DNA of 33,768 nucleotides from NCBI GenBank assembly GCA_049609625.1, contig JBMYYR010000021.1, forward strand, positions 1 to 33,768, written 5' to 3'. A program made the position numbers and the translations under genes. This document shows positions 16,819 through 25,178 of this stretch, in pieces. Each line of letters starts with the position of its first letter. Position 1 is the first letter of the stretch. The DNA comes from JBMYYR01 sp049609625. GTDB taxonomy: Bacteria; Bacteroidota; Bacteroidia; Flavobacteriales; CAJXXR01. The notes under the pieces are model-generated. The model made no database searches, was not told the origin of the DNA, and saw nothing but the letters and a program-made list of their open reading frames with translations.

Positions 16819-17583
16819 TCAGAACAAATAGCTCAATCTTAATGAAAAGTAATAAGGTCTGGTCTCAAAACTGACGGTGCTTTCGTCAATAGTTTCATTG
16901 TTGATAGTTCTTAATATCGTATAGTGATTTACTCTCGTGTAATGGTTGTAGTTCACATCGACATTTACTAAAAACTTAGTTTTATACATCAATTGCAAGC
17001 CACAACTTGGGTAAAACTCAAACAATTGCTCTGTTTCATAATAATGAAAGAAAAAAGAGATTACTTCATATGAGCTATTGTTAAGCCCACTACCAAAACC
17101 ATAGAATGTGTCTCCCGATGAGTTCGAAAAATTAATGCTTGAGCTAAGCCCTAATTTACCATCTAATTTCAGTGCTTTATTTCTAGAACACGTAATATTC
17201 AATAAATACGCTAAGGGTAGATTTATCTTTACACCATTAAATTCAGTAAAATGATACGATTTTCCAATGATTAATTCATTATTTTGACTATCGTGTATGT
17301 TTCCTCCCCCGACACGATAGTCAAAATGAAAACTTGAATTTAATCCAAACTGGAAACTGCTTTGACTATTAATTTTCTTTAAACCTATTACACCAAAAGA
17401 AGTGCCTAAACCTGGTTTTACAGGTAAAAACATAGTCCCTTCAACCTGTTTAAGGTTTGGTGTTGGAAGCGGGCTGTAAGTCAGTTCTAGTCCATATTTA
17501 ACCTTAGTCTTTCGGTTTATTTGCCCAAAACTAAGCCCACAACATAAGAGAAAACATATGCACATTAGGCGTTGTATATTCAT
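16819..17583 (-). CDS. Outer-membrane beta-barrel protein of unknown function
   Basis: A 254-residue protein with a signal peptide (MNIQRLMCICFLLCCGLSFG, then QINRK). The rest is rich in alternating hydrophobic/polar strands with Tyr, Asn and Gly turns. It ends in SLRLSYLF, a terminal aromatic typical of outer-membrane barrels (Phe at the last position). Strand-like segments SSFHFDYRVGG, SSINFSNSSGDTFYGFG and NVDVNYNHYTRVNHY suggest an eight- to ten-stranded barrel, such as the porin-like small barrels common in Flavobacteriales. No specific family is recognised. It starts 33 bases after the 154-residue gene on the same strand and may be co-transcribed with it. Confidence 0.72.
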   Translation of the reverse strand: MNIQRLMCICFLLCCGLSFGQINRKTKVKYGLELTYSPLPTPNLKQVEGTMFLPVKPGLGTSFGVIGLKKINSQSSFQFGLNSSFHFDYRVGGGNIHDSQNNELIIGKSYHFTEFNGVKINLPLAYLLNITCSRNKALKLDGKLGLSSSINFSNSSGDTFYGFGSGLNNSSYEVISFFFHYYETEQLFEFYPSCGLQLMYKTKFLVNVDVNYNHYTRVNHYTILRTINNETIDESTVSFETRPYYFSLRLSYLF

Positions 17584-17616
17584 AGGCTATATCGGTTTAA
17601 AGAATGATGTTGAGGC

Positions 17617-18081
17617 TTAATTAAAGAATACCTCCCACCAATCATCAGTATCTAATGTTACACTAAAATATTTTTTATTTGGAATATTGAAATGGGCAAC
17701 ATTTTCGTTGTTATCTATGCTAAATGTAGGGTCAGAAAACAGTAGCTTATTCCAAGATCTATTTCTGTATTGAGGTCCAAAAGTCACACTCTCTACAATA
17801 TGAGCACAATTGTCATAGTCAAATCGATGAAGTTTCATGTCTAATGTTACGTAGCTTTTCTTCCTCTTTGGCAAGTAGCATCCACAATATCTGCGTTTCT
17901 TTTTAATCTTAAGTTTTGCTTTTATTTTAGATTTATTTGCTACATCTGTTAGTGTTTTGTATTTAATCTTTCCCTTAAATTTATAACGACCAGAATAAAC
18001 CTTCCTTCTTACGTCTTTGGCTACACCTGTATACAAGTTTTCTCCCGATTTCTTTTTGTATGCTCTGGCAATTACCCCCAA
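17617..18081 (-). CDS. Unknown basic protein, TTG start
   Basis: A frame of 154 codons starts at a TTG five bases beyond the PBP1A stop; no ATG exists until about residue 102. The N-terminal half is extremely basic (about 30 Lys/Arg in the first 75 residues, for example KSKIKAKLKIKKKRR) and contains CGC. The C-terminal half is ordinary and aromatic, ending DTDDWWEVFFN. There is no signal peptide, although its downstream neighbour is an outer-membrane protein. I recognise no family. The missing ATG suggests a gene with a non-standard start, a 5'-truncated remnant, or a start inside PBP1A by translational coupling. The reading frame itself is probably real because it is long for AT-rich DNA and well placed in the operon. 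Confidence 0.5.
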   Translation of the reverse strand: MGVIARAYKKKSGENLYTGVAKDVRRKVYSGRYKFKGKIKYKTLTDVANKSKIKAKLKIKKKRRYCGCYLPKRKKSYVTLDMKLHRFDYDNCAHIVESVTFGPQYRNRSWNKLLFSDPTFSIDNNENVAHFNIPNKKYFSVTLDTDDWWEVFFN

Positions 18082-18086
18082 CCAGT

Positions 18087-20393
18087 CTAAAACACTTCAT
18101 CAAGATTCCCAGAGGATTCATAATTTTCATCTTCATCAGATACGTTGTTAAACTTATCACAATCGGTTTCGATGCTAAGCTTAAAGCTTGGACGTTCGAA
18201 GTTTGATTTTGAAATATCTAAACTTTCATCGGCATAAACACGTTGCATGAGCTCAGCCCAGATCGGCAAAGCCATATTTGCGCCCTGTCCATAACGTGTT
18301 GAACTAAAGCGAATAGCAGGATCTTGACAGCCTGTCCAAACACCTGTTACCAAATTGGGCACCATCCCAATAAACCAACCATCCATATTGTTTTGAGTGG
18401 TTCCCGTTTTTCCGGCAATCGGGTTATAAAGTTTATATTTATATTTTAACCGAACGCCCGTTCCTTCTTTGCTTACGCCCTTCATCAAATCGAGCATTAC
18501 ATACGCTTTTTCTTCACTAAATACCGCTTCTGTTTTTGGTTCATATTGATAAAGAATCGTTCCGTTTCGGTCTTCAATACGCGTCATAAAAATAGGTTCG
18601 GTATAAATGCCTTTATTCGCAAATGTGCCATAAGCCCCAACCATTTCATACAGGCTAATATCAGGTGTACCTAAACAAATAGAAGGCACAACAGGAATTT
18701 CAGCACTTATACCCATTTTACGTACGTTTTTAATGACCTCTTTTGGACCAACTTTCTTCATCAAAAAGGCCGTAACTGAATTTACAGAATTGGCTAAAGC
18801 ATTTTTAAGCGTACGTTCGCCACCGTATTTACCATCCGAATTTTTAGGTGTCCAATCTTTTCTGATGTTCCAATCTTCTTTTTCAAACGTTACGGGGACA
18901 TCGGGAATGCTCTGGCAGGGCGAAAACTTGAGCTGATCGATGGCCGTGGCATAAACAAAGGGCTTGAAGGTTGAACCAATTTGACGTTTTCCAGTTTTGA
19001 CGTTGTCGTATTTAAAAAACTCGTGATTAATACCGCCAACCCAAGCTTTTATGAAGCCCGTTTGCGGATCCATGCTCATCATCGAATGATGTAAAAGATA
19101 TTTGTTGTGCAAAATAGAGTCCATCGGCGAAAGCACCGTATCAACAATACCATTCATGGTGTACAAACGCATTTTTGTTGGCGTTATAAACAAACTATCT
19201 ATGGTTTCATCAGACAATTTGGCGAGCCTTGCTTTGCGGTAACGTTCCGAACGTTTTTTCTCTCGCTCCATGTTATCAGCTATCTTTTTCTTGCTATAAT
19301 CCCAAGGCCAAGGCGCTGTTTTTCTCTTTTTTTGATGCGCATACATCTGCTTTTGCAAATCTTTATTGTGTACAGCAACGGCTTCTTCGGCGTAGCGCTG
19401 GATCCTAGAATCTATAGTCGTATAAATTTTCAAACCATCAGTATAGATATTATAAGGCTCGCCACTCGGCTTTTTGGTGTTTTTTGCCCAATTTTTGAGT
19501 TCTTGTCTCAAATATTCTCTAAAATAAGTCGACAAACCCGTATTTACACTTTGTCTCTGAAATGTCAACTTCATCGGCAAAGCCCTATATTTTTGGCGCT
19601 CTTCGGCTGTAATATAGCCATTCTGCTCCATCAACATCAAAACTGTGTTCCGACGATTGATCGAGTTTTTTTCTCTTCTTAACGGATTATAAAGTGATGG
19701 ATTTTTTGCCATGGCTACCAAAATAGCACATTCGTCAATGGTCAAATCTTGTTGATTTTTATCAAAATAAATTTTAGCTGCCGATTTGATTCCAACCGCC
19801 TGATAAAGAAAATCGAACTTATTGAAATACATCGCAATAATCTCTTCTTTGGTGTAATGGCGCTCAAGTTTGGCTGCAATAAGCCATTCTTGAAACTTTT
19901 GCGTAATCCGCGTTAGAGCGCTTTTTGACGCCGTTTTGGTAAACAACATTTTGGCCAATTGCTGTGTAATGGTTGAGGCTCCACCTGCATTTTTGCCCAT
20001 CATTTTTTTCACTACAGCTCGTCCTAAGCCATAGCCATCTACACCCGAATGTTCATAATAGCGCTTATCCTCGGTAGCTATAAGTGCATTTACCAAATGT
20101 GGCGAAAGCTCGTTGTAAGAAACTGGCGTTCGGTTTTCATGATAATATTTTCCCAAAACATTGCCATCGGCACTGATAACTTCTGTTGCAAAATTATTTT
20201 CAGGATGCTCAATATCTTCAATATCAGGCAAAGGCCCAAACCAGCCCCACGAGGCAAATAGCAAGCCTAGAATAATAATCACGAAAGGCAAAGTGGCGCC
20301 AATACAGATGTAACGAATGATACGTGTCGTCCAGTTGACGTGCTTCGCCGCCTTGGCTTCTGGCATATTTTCAGGTGGGTTATTTTCAGTCAT
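18087..20393 (-). CDS. mrcA: Bifunctional penicillin-binding protein 1A
   Basis: A 768-residue class A PBP that polymerises and cross-links peptidoglycan in the periplasm. One membrane helix lies at residues of about 24-48. The family 51 glycosyltransferase domain follows, with catalytic Glu in ATEDKRYYEH (E108) and ASTITQQLAKML at 139-150. The transpeptidase domain carries all three motifs: SxxK as S474-TF-K477, SxN as S536-V-N538, and KTG at 662-664. An inserted Lys/Arg-rich stretch (about 350-395) precedes the transpeptidase. The start overlaps gldH by eight bases. In Flavobacteria the gene commonly lies next to gldH, so this is a conserved arrangement rather than a functional complex. Confidence 0.96.
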   Translation of the reverse strand: MTENNPPENMPEAKAAKHVNWTTRIIRYICIGATLPFVIIILGLLFASWGWFGPLPDIEDIEHPENNFATEVISADGNVLGKYYHENRTPVSYNELSPHLVNALIATEDKRYYEHSGVDGYGLGRAVVKKMMGKNAGGASTITQQLAKMLFTKTASKSALTRITQKFQEWLIAAKLERHYTKEEIIAMYFNKFDFLYQAVGIKSAAKIYFDKNQQDLTIDECAILVAMAKNPSLYNPLRREKNSINRRNTVLMLMEQNGYITAEERQKYRALPMKLTFQRQSVNTGLSTYFREYLRQELKNWAKNTKKPSGEPYNIYTDGLKIYTTIDSRIQRYAEEAVAVHNKDLQKQMYAHQKKRKTAPWPWDYSKKKIADNMEREKKRSERYRKARLAKLSDETIDSLFITPTKMRLYTMNGIVDTVLSPMDSILHNKYLLHHSMMSMDPQTGFIKAWVGGINHEFFKYDNVKTGKRQIGSTFKPFVYATAIDQLKFSPCQSIPDVPVTFEKEDWNIRKDWTPKNSDGKYGGERTLKNALANSVNSVTAFLMKKVGPKEVIKNVRKMGISAEIPVVPSICLGTPDISLYEMVGAYGTFANKGIYTEPIFMTRIEDRNGTILYQYEPKTEAVFSEEKAYVMLDLMKGVSKEGTGVRLKYKYKLYNPIAGKTGTTQNNMDGWFIGMVPNLVTGVWTGCQDPAIRFSSTRYGQGANMALPIWAELMQRVYADESLDISKSNFERPSFKLSIETDCDKFNNVSDEDENYESSGNLDEVF

Positions 20394-20847
20394 TTCTCTT
20401 TAAACTTAAAGCTAGTTTTTCAATTCCTATCAATGTATCAACTCTCATACCTTGCTGAATATTAAGATGATAAGACCCTTTTTGATTCAACTCAATGGGA
20501 TAGCTCAACAATAATGTTTTGGAAGCTCCATAGCCCGAACCGAGCCATTTCCCATCGTTTTGAGCCAGTTTATATTGCAAGGTATCTGTTTTGATGCTGG
20601 CATCTGGATAAATCAATTCCGTAAAAAAGTAAATATTTCTATATGGATAATCCGTATTGTGTTGCAAATTTAGATAAACTTCGGCAACCTCATGAGGTGT
20701 CTCTAAATCAAAATCAAACACCGTTGGCTCTTGCCAAACCAGGTGAGCTTCCGGATAAATTTCAACATCCAAAGTCGTCATCGAATCTGAACATGAAACC
20801 AAACTAAGCCCCATCAAAATAGTACATAAAACAGCTATTCTAGTCAT
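20386..20847 (-). CDS. gldH: Gliding motility lipoprotein GldH
   Basis: A 153-residue lipoprotein with an N-terminal signal MTRIAVLCTILMGLSLVSC; C19 is the lipidated residue of the lipobox LVSC. The mature part (FDLETPHEVAEVYLNLQHN, then FFTELIYPDAS and IGIEKLALSLKR) resembles GldH, which Bacteroidota need for gliding and for T9SS function. I chose the ATG at 20847 because it gives the lipobox. The frame stays open upstream to 21243, but that part is the Asn/Lys/Arg/Pro-rich tail of ricT read in another frame. It overlaps ricT by eight bases and PBP1A by eight, so the operon is tightly coupled. Confidence 0.92.
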   Translation of the reverse strand: MTRIAVLCTILMGLSLVSCSDSMTTLDVEIYPEAHLVWQEPTVFDFDLETPHEVAEVYLNLQHNTDYPYRNIYFFTELIYPDASIKTDTLQYKLAQNDGKWLGSGYGASKTLLLSYPIELNQKGSYHLNIQQGMRVDTLIGIEKLALSLKRND

Positions 20848-22291
20848 CTTTTGCCTTGTTTTGGTTCGGATTTGTCGGTTTTCTATCTCCCCTATTTGGT
20901 CTTTGCCTTGGTTTTCCAGACCTTGGCGATGTCTCTTGGCTTTGATTTGGTTTCGGCTTCCGATTTGGCTTCGCTCGGTATTTTCCAGTTTTTTGATTTG
21001 GTTTTGAAACATTTGAACCTTTCGAGTGTTCTGATTTAGATGGTCGGCTAGGTTCATCCGCCTTCCGATTTCTTTGATTAGCTCTCGGCTCATTCTGATT
21101 TTGTTTTGAGCTTGTTGCTTGTTGCTTGTTGGGCTGATTTTGTCTGTTTTTCGGCTGCTTTGTTTTGGCATTCGCCGATGGTGGTTTTCGATGTCTGGTA
21201 CGATTCGATCGTTTTGCTCGATTCGGCCCTTTAGACTTATCAAATCTAGTCAAACTATCTTGCCCAACCACATTTTCAAATTCAATTTCAGGCTCAATCT
21301 CTTCCACAACCGTAAACTCATCCAGATTTTCTGGGTAAATTCCTTTGGCGTTTAGTGCATGTACTTCTTTTACTTTTTCAATCTCAAGTTCGTGCCAATT
21401 AAACTTAAATTCTTCCTGAACACTATAAATCATTTTGCCCCCAAAAATATCCATTTTCTGAAATTGAGCTTGTCCATTTTTTAGTTTCAATGATTTTTGA
21501 GACGGAAAGCCGTCCAAGGCATCAACATAGGATTCCAACTCATAGTTCAAACAACATTTTAGCTTACCACATTGACCAGCTAATTTCTGAGGATTTAAGC
21601 TAAGTTGCTGATAGCGAGCAGCATTTGTGTTTACGGTTCTAAAATCGGTCAACCAAGTTGAGCAGCAAAGCTCTCTACCACAAGAACCAATACCACCAAG
21701 CCTTGCCGATTCTTGTCGCGCACCAATCTGACGCATTTCCACCCGAATATTAAATTCTCTGGCCAAAAGCTTAATCAATTCTCTAAAATCAACTCGTTCT
21801 TCAGCCGTATAAAAAAAGATAGCCTTGCTATTGTCTCCCTGAAATTCAACATCCGAAATCTTCATTTTCAAACCCTGTTCTTCTGCCAAAGCTCGTGTTC
21901 GGTATATCGCTTCGTTTTCTCTTTCTCGGGCAATATGCCATTTATCAATATCATTTTGGGTCGATTTTCGGTAGAGTTTCTTGATCTGATCGCTGGTTTT
22001 GTCCACTTTCTTTTTCCGAAGCTGAAGCCGAACCACAGCTCCCGCCAAAGACACCACACCCACATCATGACCAGGGTCGCCCTCCACAGTAACCACATCG
22101 CCCGTTTTGAGCATCAGTCGTTCGCTGTTTCTAAAAAAGCCTTTTCGACCATTCTTAAACGCTATTTCTACTATATCTTGTTTGGGGTCGTTTATGCCGC
22201 TTAGCCAGTTGAAAACTGGCAATTTGCTATGGCAAGTTCCACAAGATCCGCCCGACGATTCGCCGCCCGTACTGCATCCACTACATCCCAT
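20840..22291 (-). CDS. ricT: PSP1-domain protein RicT (YaaT)
   Basis: A 483-residue protein. Residues of about 22-340 match RicT: NDPKQDIVEIAFKNGRKGFF, the central FFYTAEERVDFRELIKLLA, GSCGRELCCSTWLTDF and QCGKLKCCLNYE. The CC motifs supply ligands for an iron-sulfur cluster, which RicT shares in the Ric complex that in Bacillus affects RNase Y and phosphorelay. Two additions stand out. The N-terminus carries extra cysteines in a Gly/Ser-rich leader (C3, C6, C17, C20). Beyond about residue 350 a 130-residue tail is almost entirely Pro, Asn, Lys, Arg, Gln and Ser, clearly disordered and basic, probably RNA-binding. It overlaps holB by 11 bases and gldH by eight. Confidence 0.92.
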   Translation of the reverse strand: MGCSGCSTGGESSGGSCGTCHSKLPVFNWLSGINDPKQDIVEIAFKNGRKGFFRNSERLMLKTGDVVTVEGDPGHDVGVVSLAGAVVRLQLRKKKVDKTSDQIKKLYRKSTQNDIDKWHIARERENEAIYRTRALAEEQGLKMKISDVEFQGDNSKAIFFYTAEERVDFRELIKLLAREFNIRVEMRQIGARQESARLGGIGSCGRELCCSTWLTDFRTVNTNAARYQQLSLNPQKLAGQCGKLKCCLNYELESYVDALDGFPSQKSLKLKNGQAQFQKMDIFGGKMIYSVQEEFKFNWHELEIEKVKEVHALNAKGIYPENLDEFTVVEEIEPEIEFENVVGQDSLTRFDKSKGPNRAKRSNRTRHRKPPSANAKTKQPKNRQNQPNKQQATSSKQNQNEPRANQRNRKADEPSRPSKSEHSKGSNVSKPNQKTGKYRAKPNRKPKPNQSQETSPRSGKPRQRPNRGDRKPTNPNQNKAKDD

Positions 22292-23447
22292 ATTGTTCTA
22301 AGTTTTGTTTTTTATGAAGTTGTCGAGCAACTTTGAACGACACATCTAAAAATATAATTTTACTGTTTATATTTTGTTTGATCTGTCGGCAAGCGAGTTC
22401 AAGTTCTTCTATAATTATTGTGCAGTTTTCCGCATGAACGTAAGGACAAAATTTTTGTATATCAAAACGAACAGATTTCAAATCGAATGGTGCTAACTGA
22501 CCCAATTGGTAATTTTCAAAAAAGGCTTTTCTGAAGTATTGGATAGCAAAATCTAAAAATTTGATTTGTTGGTCTCGCCCCCAGCTTGCCAGCTGATTAG
22601 ACCAAGTTACTAATGTATTAAGATCTTGTTTTTGAAGAGCTTTGAAACACAAACGTACCCATTCTACAAAGATAGCAGAAAAATTTTCGAGATCATCTGC
22701 CCGAAACAGCCATTGTTTTGCCAAAGATAAATTTCCATTCGATAAATTGGCAACTTCCAAAGCTAAGTGTTCTTCTACCTGATACTCATCAAACAAATGC
22801 TGAGCAAGTGTCTTGTTGTCAATAGGTTGTAGTTTTATTAGCTGAATCCGAGATTGAAGCGTGGGCAACAAGGTTTCGATAGAAGTCCCCGTAAACAACA
22901 AAAGTGTTTTGCCTTCGGGCTCTTCGATCAGCTTCAGCAACTTATTGGAAGCCTGCACATTGAGTCGATCAGCATGCCAAACGAGCATCACTTTATAGTC
23001 GCCCATAAAGGCTTTCAAATTCAAATCTGTGTTGATGCGCTGAGCTTCTTTGACGTCTAACGAAACGCTTTTTTTCTGAAAATCAGCCTGTTCTAGCCAT
23101 TCGTCAAGACTAGCTTGTGGGTTTTTTAGCATCAATTCCCGAAAGGGTTCAAGATAGTCTTTCGACGTCCACGCTCTGGTTTTTGCATCTTTGGCAATCG
23201 GAAAACTAAAATGAAGGTCTGGATGACTCAGTTTGTCAACCATTTTGCATGATGCGCAAGCCTTGCAAGCTCGATTATCGAGCGGGGTTTTGCAAAGCAC
23301 AAGCTTCGACAAAGCCATCGCAAACGCAAAACCGCCTTCTCCATTAGCATCGGCAATAAATTGCGCATGCCCAAGTTGTTCATTAGCAAAGGCTTTCGCT
23401 ACTCTTTGCCATTGTTGGTTTTGTCCTAAAATGTTTGTCAACTGCAT
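22281..23447 (-). CDS. holB: DNA polymerase III delta' subunit
   Basis: A 388-residue AAA+ clamp-loader subunit that helps load the beta clamp. The N-terminal ILGQNQQWQRVAKAF is followed by a degenerate nucleotide loop (ADANGEGGFAFA, with no GKT), as expected of the non-ATPase delta'. The zinc module is present as C52, C61, C64 and C67. Further motifs are VMLVWHADRLNVQASNKLLK and LIEEPEGKTLLLF. LPTLQSRIQLI carries the SRC-like sensor region, here SRI rather than SRC. The start gives the usual length. It heads the holB-ricT-gldH-PBP1A operon, with 11 bases of overlap to ricT. Confidence 0.95.
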   Translation of the reverse strand: MQLTNILGQNQQWQRVAKAFANEQLGHAQFIADANGEGGFAFAMALSKLVLCKTPLDNRACKACASCKMVDKLSHPDLHFSFPIAKDAKTRAWTSKDYLEPFRELMLKNPQASLDEWLEQADFQKKSVSLDVKEAQRINTDLNLKAFMGDYKVMLVWHADRLNVQASNKLLKLIEEPEGKTLLLFTGTSIETLLPTLQSRIQLIKLQPIDNKTLAQHLFDEYQVEEHLALEVANLSNGNLSLAKQWLFRADDLENFSAIFVEWVRLCFKALQKQDLNTLVTWSNQLASWGRDQQIKFLDFAIQYFRKAFFENYQLGQLAPFDLKSVRFDIQKFCPYVHAENCTIIIEELELACRQIKQNINSKIIFLDVSFKVARQLHKKQNLEQYGM

Positions 23448-23452
23448 TCCAA

Positions 23453-23460
23453 CAAAGATA
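23453..23460 (-). promoter_or_regulatory. -7 element for the holB operon
   Basis: TATCTTTG on the minus strand, an exact TAnnTTTG match only five bases before the holB ATG, so the message would be nearly leaderless. Confidence 0.45.
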
Positions 23461-23524
23461 CAATTTCAACACTAAGTTAGGTGTCTTTCTTTTGATTTTT
23501 CATTTTCGGCAAGTCAAAATAGTT

Positions 23525-23532
23525 TAGTTTTG
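23525..23532 (+). promoter_or_regulatory. -7 element for pgk
   Basis: TAGTTTTG, an exact TAnnTTTG match 24 bases before the chosen ATG at 23557. It overlaps the in-frame upstream ATG at 23530, which therefore cannot be the start if this element is used. Confidence 0.55.
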
Positions 23533-23556
23533 CCAAAACACATATTTTTTATTGCC

Positions 23557-24747
23557 ATGAGAACTTTAGACCAATTCAATTTTTCTTCAAAACGCGCTCT
23601 TATGCGTGTAGATTTCAATGTGCCATTAAACGCTGATTTTCAAGTTACTGACGCCACAAGAATTGAAGCAGCACTACCGAGCATTCAACATATTTTGAAT
23701 CAAAATGGTGCTTTGGTTTTGATGTCGCATTTGGGTAGACCAAAATCTGCCGATGATCAAAATTTTTCTTTGAAACATATTGTTGATGAAGTATCGAAAT
23801 GGATCGGAAAACCCGTGAAATTTGTTTCCGATTGTGCAAGCGAAGAGGCCTTCGAAGCCTCAAAAAATCTAAAATCTGGAGAAATTCTTTTGTTAGAAAA
23901 CCTAAGATTTTATAAGGAAGAGAAGCAAGGCGATTTGGCTTTTGCAAAGCAATTGGCACAACATGGCGATATTTATGTCAACGATGCCTTCGGAACGGCT
24001 CACCGAGCGCATGCTTCTACTGCCGTGGTTGCTCAGTTTTTTGGAAATGAAAAATGTTTTGGGAACTTAATGGTTCAAGAAATCGAAAATCTCGAACGCG
24101 TTATTTCTACTGGAGAAAAACCAGTTACAGCCATTATGGGTGGAGCAAAAGTGTCGAGTAAAATTAGCATTATCGAAAAAATTCTACCAAAAGTGGATCA
24201 ATTGATTATTGGCGGTGGCATGAGCTATACTTTTGCTAAAGCAATGGGTGGCGAAATTGGCAAATCTTTAGTTGAAAACGACTATTTAGATGTGGCTCTT
24301 CATCTCATCGAAAAAGCAAAAGCTGAAAATGTAAAGCTATTTTTGCCGAGCGATTCGCTCAATGCAGATAATTTTTCTAACGACGCAAAAACCTGTGTAT
24401 CAGGAATTAAAGAAGTTCCTGAACACTGCATGGGACTCGATATTTCTGATGAAACCATCGATACCTACCGAAACGTCCTTTTAGAATCTAAAACCATTTT
24501 GTGGAATGGCCCAATGGGTGTTTTTGAGCTCGAAAATTTCTCGAAAGGCACGAAAGCCATTGGCGAAGCGGTTGCCGAAGCTACCGAAAAAGGCGCTTTT
24601 AGTTTAGTTGGTGGCGGCGATTCTGTGGCGGCAGCCAAACAATTTAACCTCAGCGAACGTTTGAGCTATATTAGTACTGGTGGAGGCGCTATGCTTGAGT
24701 ATTTGGAAGGTGTAGAATTGCCAGGCATTTCAGCTATAAACAACTAA
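23557..24747 (+). CDS. pgk: Phosphoglycerate kinase
   Basis: A 396-residue glycolytic enzyme that transfers phosphate from 1,3-bisphosphoglycerate to ADP. The start at 23557 gives MRTLDQFNFSSKRALMRVDF, the canonical N-terminus; the nine extra residues from 23530 are not conserved and lie across the promoter. Substrate-binding segments are MRVDFNVPL, MSHLGRPKSAD and the RAHASTAVVAQF loop. The ADP-binding GGAKVSSKISIIE segment, the hinge and WNGPMGVFELENFSKGT follow, and the C-terminal GGGDSVAAAKQF forms the nucleotide-binding helix start. Length is normal. It is a single gene with its own promoter, divergent from holB. Confidence 0.98.
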   Translation: MRTLDQFNFSSKRALMRVDFNVPLNADFQVTDATRIEAALPSIQHILNQNGALVLMSHLGRPKSADDQNFSLKHIVDEVSKWIGKPVKFVSDCASEEAFEASKNLKSGEILLLENLRFYKEEKQGDLAFAKQLAQHGDIYVNDAFGTAHRAHASTAVVAQFFGNEKCFGNLMVQEIENLERVISTGEKPVTAIMGGAKVSSKISIIEKILPKVDQLIIGGGMSYTFAKAMGGEIGKSLVENDYLDVALHLIEKAKAENVKLFLPSDSLNADNFSNDAKTCVSGIKEVPEHCMGLDISDETIDTYRNVLLESKTILWNGPMGVFELENFSKGTKAIGEAVAEATEKGAFSLVGGGDSVAAAKQFNLSERLSYISTGGGAMLEYLEGVELPGISAINN

Positions 24748-24799
24748 TTACCAAAAGACTACAAGCTGAATTAAACTCAATTCAAAACATCATTAAACA

Positions 24800-25165
24800 T
24801 TAACACAAGCCTAGTTTTGGGAAATAAATCCAGCAAGCTATAGCAAGCGCAGAAACCGCGGCAAAAGTAACAGCGCCAGCAGCAACATCTTTTATAATCC
24901 CAATCTTTTTGTCATGATTTGGCTGGATGTAATCGGCAATGGCTTCAATAGCCGTATTCAGGCCTTCGGCAGCCAAAACCAAAGCTATAGCCAAGGTTTG
25001 AATCATCCATTCGGTAGAAGAAATGTCATAATAGAATCCCGCAATAATAACGACTACAGCACAAGTGGTCTGGACTTGAATGGAAGCCTCAGTCCGAATG
25101 AGAAACCATGCGCCAGCAAGTGCGTATTTTGCGCCAAGTAATCTGCCTTTTAAGAACTTTAGCAT
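24800..25165 (-). CDS. dgkA: Diacylglycerol kinase family protein
   Basis: A 121-residue integral membrane protein of the DgkA family with three hydrophobic helices. The active-site residues are visible: E26 on the first helix (WFLIRTEASI), and the signature AAEGLNTAIEAIADYI with E67 and E74. D93 lies in KDVAAGAV. In this family substrates are diacylglycerol or, more often in bacteria related to this one, undecaprenol; either recycles a lipid for envelope synthesis. It follows tktC by 13 bases and is likely the last gene of that operon, although the link to transketolase is not functional. Confidence 0.95.
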   Translation of the reverse strand: MLKFLKGRLLGAKYALAGAWFLIRTEASIQVQTTCAVVVIIAGFYYDISSTEWMIQTLAIALVLAAEGLNTAIEAIADYIQPNHDKKIGIIKDVAAGAVTFAAVSALAIACWIYFPKLGLC

Positions 25166-25178
25166 ATCGAATTCGGTT

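Noticed and set aside
20848..21243. N-terminal extension of the gldH frame
   Set aside because: It is the low-complexity tail of ricT read in another frame; the lipobox after M at 20847 fixes the start of GldH.
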